A stretch of DNA of 17,688 bases, taken from positions 1 through 17,688 of the forward strand of contig JAEUJG010000529.1 in NCBI GenBank assembly GCA_016794765.1, given 5' to 3'. This document shows positions 14,004 to 17,688 of this stretch, in pieces. A program made the translations under genes and the position numbers. The DNA is from Spirochaetaceae bacterium. Lineage in GTDB: Bacteria; Spirochaetota; Spirochaetia; Treponematales; Rectinemataceae. Numbering within the stretch: the stretch's first letter is position 1; every line of letters begins with the position of its first letter. The notes beneath the pieces are model-generated. The model had not been told where the DNA came from, made no database searches, and saw only the letters and a list, made by a program, of their open reading frames with translations.

Positions 14004-16762
14004 TGGCCGCGTTTCTGGAGCTCGAGGAGGCCGTCCTCGCGGGCCTCGCCGACAGGGGCCTGTCCTTCGTCTTCCCGAGCGAGATCGTCGCGGAGGCTTG
14101 GCTCGAGCGCTGCCTCGCGGCGAGCGGCCGCCCCGCCGTCGAGGCCGACCGCTTCCTCGGCTGGGACCGCTTCAAGGAACTCGTCTCCTCCGAATCCGCG
14201 GGAGCCAAGCCGGCCACGCCCTTCCTGCGCACCGTGTTCGCGGCCGGATACCTCGCGGCCAACGCGAAGGAGCCCAGGCTTTCGGTCCTCATCCCGCGCG
14301 AGCACGCCGCGGGCTACGCGCCCTTCGTCGGCCACGTCGCCGCCCGCCTGCCGCGGCTCCGCGGCCTCGCCGACGCGGCGGCCCGCCGGGCCGGAACGGC
14401 CGGCGGCCCGCCGATGGGGCTCCTCGCCGACTGGCTCGAGATCCACCGCGCCTACGAATCCTTCCTCGCCGATCGCGGCTTCTTCGAGCCTTCCTACCTG
14501 CCCCGCCTGCTCCGCGATCCGGGCCGCCGTTTCCTCCTGTTCTTTCCCGGCCTGATCGAGGATTACGCGGACTACGCCGAGGCCCTCGCCGCGTCGGGTT
14601 TCGTCACGGCCCTCGGAACCGCGCCGGAGGGGGGGCCGCGCCCGCGCCTCCTCGAACCCGCGACCGCCCTCGGCGAGATCAGGTCGGCGCTCCGCGAGAT
14701 CGGCCGCCGACTCGACTCGGGCGACGATCCCTCAGGAATCGTCGTCACGGCCGCGGACCTCGCCGCCTATCGGCCCTATCTCGAGCGCGAGGCCACCCTC
14801 CTCTCCGTGCCCCTCGACTTCCGCTCGGGGAAGCCCCTGGCCGCCTATCCCGGCGGACGCCTCTTCGCCGCCCTTGGCGAGGCGGCGAGGAGCGGCTTCG
14901 CCTTCGACGCGGTGCGCGACCTCATCCTTTCGCCCGCCTGGCCCTGGAAGGACGAAGGCCTCAACCGCGCCCTGGTCCGGGCCGGAGCGACGCGTTGCGC
15001 GCTCGCGCCTTGGCCCGCCGCGCCCGGCGGCGCCCTCGTCGACGCCTGGGAGGCGAGCCTCTCGGGGCCCGAAGGCAGTCCCGTCCTCCTCGAGCGCTAC
15101 CGCGAGATCAAGCGGCGCGTCGCCGCGGTCGCGGGCGCGAAAAGCTTCGCCGAGCTCAAGTCCGCCTATTTCGCGTTCCGCGGCCGCCTCCTGGCCGACG
15201 GGGGCTGGGATCCCCTCGCTTCCCTGAGCCTGGCCCGCGCCGTCGAGGAGCTCGGCGGCCTCGTCCTGGCCGAGGCGGAAGCTGGGATCGAGGTGGGGGC
15301 TCCCTTCGGCATCTTCCTCCGCCACCTCGAAAGCGTTTCCTACGTGCCCGCCGGCTCGGCCTCCGGAGGCGGGGTCAGGGTCTACGACTGGCGCGTCGGC
15401 GCCGGGCTTTCGCCGCGGCTCCACCTGGTCCTCGGCGCCTCGCAGGAGGCGCTCGCCGTCTCCTACCGCCGCTTCGACTTCCTCCGCGAGGACGAACGCA
15501 TTGGTCTCGGCGGCGAGGAGGAGGACGCGACGCCCGACTTCGTCGCGGCCTACGCCGCCTCGGGCGACGAGGTCTTCTTCTCCTGCCCGCGGGAGGGACT
15601 CGCGGGCGAACGGCCCCCGCACGGGGTCCTCCTTTCCCGCGCCGAGGCGGCCGCGCTTCCGTCTCCGCCGCGGGACGGCTACGAGGAGGAGCGCGCCTGG
15701 CTCGGCGGCGAGGGCCCCGCGCCGGCGCGGCTCCACGCGGTACAGGCCAAGGGTCTCGCGGCGGCGAAATCAGCGCCCCGGCGCCGGCGGGAAGGCGCCG
15801 AGCTTTCGCGCGGCACCGCGAGCGCGGCCCTCGGCCGGATCCTCCGCGAGGAGGACGGCGGCATCCTCATGAGCGCGAGCGCGATCGACGCCTACCGCCG
15901 CTGCCCCTACGCCTATCTCTACGAAAAGATCCTCCGCGCGGAGCCGGAGGCGGCCGGCCTCGAGTTCGCGGACGCCCGCTTCCTCGGCGAGGTCTACCAC
16001 GCCGCCCTGTCGCGCCTCTTCGCGAGGATCCGCGAAGAGGACGGGCGCTTCCGGGCCGAGCGCCGCGCGGACTACTCGGCCTGGCTGCCCGCGGCCCTCG
16101 ACGGGGCCTTCGCGCTCTTCTCCCGCGAGACGGGTCCCTTCGCCGGCGTCGTGCTCGAGGCCTACCGCGGCCGGATGCTCCGCTACCTCGGCGCCCTCGT
16201 CGAGGCCGAAGCCGCGAATTTCCCCGGCCTCGAGGTCGGGCCCATCGAGGAGGATTTCGAGCGCGGCTATCCGGGCGGGCTCGAGGGCGGTCCGGCGCGG
16301 GCCGTCGTCCTCCGCGGCCGCGTGGATCGGCTGTCCCTCCGCGAAGGGGCGGCCGTCATCGTCGACTACAAGAAGGGGAAGCTTCCAGAACGCGGGGAGG
16401 TCGCGCCCGGCGAGGACGGCGCCATCGCGAAGGCGCAGATTCCGGCCTATGTCCGCCTCGTCGGCGCCCCGGAAGGCGCGGCCGTCGAGTCGGCCTGGTA
16501 CCTCAGCGTCGAGGGCGCGGGCGAAAAGCTCGCCCCCGGCGCCGCCGTCTGCGCCTACGGCCCGGCCGCGGCCAAGCCCTTCGTGGCGAGCGAGTCGGGA
16601 GAGGATTACCTCGCCGCCTTCGACGCGGCCCTGCTCGGCGCCGCGCGCGGCGTGGAGGGGGGAGCCTATCCCTTCGCTCCCAAGGCGGCGCAGGAGCGGT
16701 CCTGCGCCGAGTGCGGCTATCGCGGACTGTGCCGCGAGCGCTACGCCGCGCGGTTCGAGTGA
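14003..16762 (+). CDS. addB: AddB-type subunit: inactive helicase with RecB-like Fe-S nuclease domain
   Basis: 919 residues. In AddAB, this subunit forms the heterodimer with AddA that resects DNA double-strand ends for recombination. The N-terminal two thirds resembles a degenerate SF1 helicase; no Walker A is visible. The C-terminal PD-(D/E)xK nuclease domain shows H666 (GEVYHAAL), D775 (GRVDRL), D788 and K790 (VDYKKG). A 4Fe-4S cluster is predicted from C634 (RRCPYAYLY) plus C901, C904 and C910 in C-x2-C-x5-C, the Cas4/AddB pattern. The start overlaps the preceding stop (TGATG). The lack of Walker A and the downstream AddA gene distinguish it from RecC or stand-alone nucleases. All catalytic and cysteine residues appear intact. 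Confidence 0.9.
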   Translation: MAAFLELEEAVLAGLADRGLSFVFPSEIVAEAWLERCLAASGRPAVEADRFLGWDRFKELVSSESAGAKPATPFLRTVFAAGYLAANAKEPRLSVLIPREHAAGYAPFVGHVAARLPRLRGLADAAARRAGTAGGPPMGLLADWLEIHRAYESFLADRGFFEPSYLPRLLRDPGRRFLLFFPGLIEDYADYAEALAASGFVTALGTAPEGGPRPRLLEPATALGEIRSALREIGRRLDSGDDPSGIVVTAADLAAYRPYLEREATLLSVPLDFRSGKPLAAYPGGRLFAALGEAARSGFAFDAVRDLILSPAWPWKDEGLNRALVRAGATRCALAPWPAAPGGALVDAWEASLSGPEGSPVLLERYREIKRRVAAVAGAKSFAELKSAYFAFRGRLLADGGWDPLASLSLARAVEELGGLVLAEAEAGIEVGAPFGIFLRHLESVSYVPAGSASGGGVRVYDWRVGAGLSPRLHLVLGASQEALAVSYRRFDFLREDERIGLGGEEEDATPDFVAAYAASGDEVFFSCPREGLAGERPPHGVLLSRAEAAALPSPPRDGYEEERAWLGGEGPAPARLHAVQAKGLAAAKSAPRRRREGAELSRGTASAALGRILREEDGGILMSASAIDAYRRCPYAYLYEKILRAEPEAAGLEFADARFLGEVYHAALSRLFARIREEDGRFRAERRADYSAWLPAALDGAFALFSRETGPFAGVVLEAYRGRMLRYLGALVEAEAANFPGLEVGPIEEDFERGYPGGLEGGPARAVVLRGRVDRLSLREGAAVIVDYKKGKLPERGEVAPGEDGAIAKAQIPAYVRLVGAPEGAAVESAWYLSVEGAGEKLAPGAAVCAYGPAAAKPFVASESGEDYLAAFDAALLGAARGVEGGAYPFAPKAAQERSCAECGYRGLCRERYAARFE

Positions 16763-16764
16763 GG
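16761..16764 (+). promoter_or_regulatory. Shine-Dalgarno-like GAGG deciding the addA start
   Basis: GAGG lies nine bases before ATG at 16774 but directly touches the alternative ATG at 16765. It favours the inner start, modestly. Confidence 0.45.
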
Positions 16765-16773
16765 ATGGAAACG

Positions 16774-17688
16774 ATGGGCGAAACGCCAAGCCGGAGATAC
16801 AAGCGCGTCGAGGACCTAGAGGGCGACCAGCGGGCCGCCGCCCTGGCCGGGGCCAACGCCGTCGTCGCCGCGGGCGCCGGCTCCGGCAAGACCACCGTGC
16901 TGGCGGCCCGCTACGTGCGCCTCCTCGAGGAAGGCCGCCTCCGCGACGGTTCGAGGGCGAGGCCGCGCAACCTTCTCGTGCTCACCTTCACGCGCAAGGC
17001 CGCGGCCGAGATGTACTCGAGGATCTACGGAGCCCTGGCCGAGGCGGCCGCCCTCGCCGCCGGGCGGGCGGCGGCCGGCGAAGCCGACGCGGCGGCCCTG
17101 GCCGAGCACCTCGCCGGCTGCGTCACGTCCTTCTCCGAGGCGCGGATCTCCACCTTCGACTCCTTCGCGGGGACGGTGGCCCGCTCGGGCTGCGCGAGGT
17201 TCGGCCTGGCGCCCGACTTCGCGGTGGACGACGGGCGGGCGGGTGAGCTCGCCCGCCGCCTGGCCCTCGGGTTCCTCCTCGAAAAGCGCGGGGACGAGGC
17301 GATGCGCGAACTCGTCGCGGCGGACGGCTTCATCGAGGTCCGCGACCTCCTGGCCGAGGTGGCCGTCGAGCGGATGCCGCTGTCCTCCCCTCCCGACTTC
17401 GGCGCGATGCACGCCGCCCAGGAGGGAATCCTCCGCGGCGAACTCGGGCGGCTCCGCGCGGCCCTCCTCGACGAGCGCGCCGCGGCCCTCGACTACGCGG
17501 GCGGCAAGGTGTCCGCCGGCGTCCAGGCCTGGCTCGACGCCTTCGCCGCGGACCCCGACGCTCCTCCGGCGCCGGGCCCCGGCGCCGCGGCGGGGGCCCC
17601 GGACGGCGCGTCGGAAGGCGCCCCGGGGGGCGATCGCCTCCTCGCCGGGCTTGCCGGCTTCAGGAACCTGCGGACACCCGCCGCGAGG
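16774..17688 (+). CDS. addA: AddA-type UvrD/RecB helicase-nuclease, N-terminal part (runs off the right edge)
   Basis: 305 codons are inside the window and the frame is open to the last base. The N-terminus has the SF1A signatures: Q-motif-like LEGDQRAALA-type segment near residues 15-25, Walker A AGAGSGKTT (33-41), and motif Ia VLTFTRKAAAEMYSRI (about 69-84). Then comes ISTFDSFAGTVARSGCARFG (about 126-145), usual in AddA and RecB. These features and the adjacent AddB indicate the ATP-dependent helicase subunit of the AddAB resection complex. The C-terminal nuclease domain would lie beyond the window. An alternative start at 16765 adds three residues; it is two bases after the addB stop. An insertion rich in Pro/Gly/Ala occurs near residues 260-285. 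Confidence 0.92.
   Translation, partial: MGETPSRRYKRVEDLEGDQRAAALAGANAVVAAGAGSGKTTVLAARYVRLLEEGRLRDGSRARPRNLLVLTFTRKAAAEMYSRIYGALAEAAALAAGRAAAGEADAAALAEHLAGCVTSFSEARISTFDSFAGTVARSGCARFGLAPDFAVDDGRAGELARRLALGFLLEKRGDEAMRELVAADGFIEVRDLLAEVAVERMPLSSPPDFGAMHAAQEGILRGELGRLRAALLDERAAALDYAGGKVSAGVQAWLDAFAADPDAPPAPGPGAAAGAPDGASEGAPGGDRLLAGLAGFRNLRTPAAR

Overview
The window is a very GC-rich bacterial chromosome segment, coding almost end to end, with short intergenic gaps and stop/start overlaps. No RNA gene, CRISPR array, transposase or phage gene is visible. The gene set (a CHASE4-HAMP-GGDEF-EAL protein, a Cys-rich PAS histidine kinase, a large GH13-type protein, AddAB and exported lipoprotein-like enzymes) would suit a high-GC member of the Spirochaetota or a deltaproteobacterial-type lineage. 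That assignment is an inference; no single gene here fixes the phylum.

Left part (1-1680): a minus-strand pair, a compact asparaginase-domain protein followed one base later by a TetR regulator cut by the window edge. It is divergent from a plus-strand membrane-anchored lytic transglycosylase, which has a consensus TATAAT box and ends at two tandem hairpins, the second a good intrinsic terminator. Next (1691-4297) is a membrane-bound bifunctional c-di-GMP enzyme with intact cyclase, inhibitory-site and phosphodiesterase motifs.

Lipoate operon (4341-6961, minus): TetR regulator, lipoyl synthase (lipA), a stand-alone lipoate-ligase accessory domain and the catalytic lipoate/octanoate ligase domain. 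They are joined by 4-, 4- and 20-base overlaps, so they are almost certainly co-transcribed and translationally coupled. The ligase is split in two with the accessory half encoded first, and a dedicated TetR regulator leads the operon.

Centre (7144-9468): an orphan soluble histidine kinase (plus) and a lipoprotein alpha/beta hydrolase (minus) converge on a 99-bp island (8317-8415). Its core is only 14 G/C in 64 bases, although everything around it is extremely GC-rich. A perfect 10-bp inverted repeat bounds the island, and a weakly dif-like core lies near its centre. This is the least explained structure in the window.

Right part (9572-17688, plus): a tight operon of a 1298-residue GH13-like protein with long helical extensions, a flavin-reductase-like protein, AddB (Fe-S nuclease/inactive helicase subunit) and AddA (UvrD-like helicase, running off the end). 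Gaps are 1, -1 and 2-11 bases, so double-strand-break processing is co-expressed with a carbohydrate-type enzyme and a flavoprotein.

Several genes (asparaginase, GGDEF-EAL, hydrolase) have -10-like boxes only 6-9 bases from their start codons and no good Shine-Dalgarno, which suggests leaderless transcripts. I found no obvious new defence or mobile system. The best candidates for follow-up are the AT-rich island, the GH13-AddAB operon and the split lipoate ligase operon.
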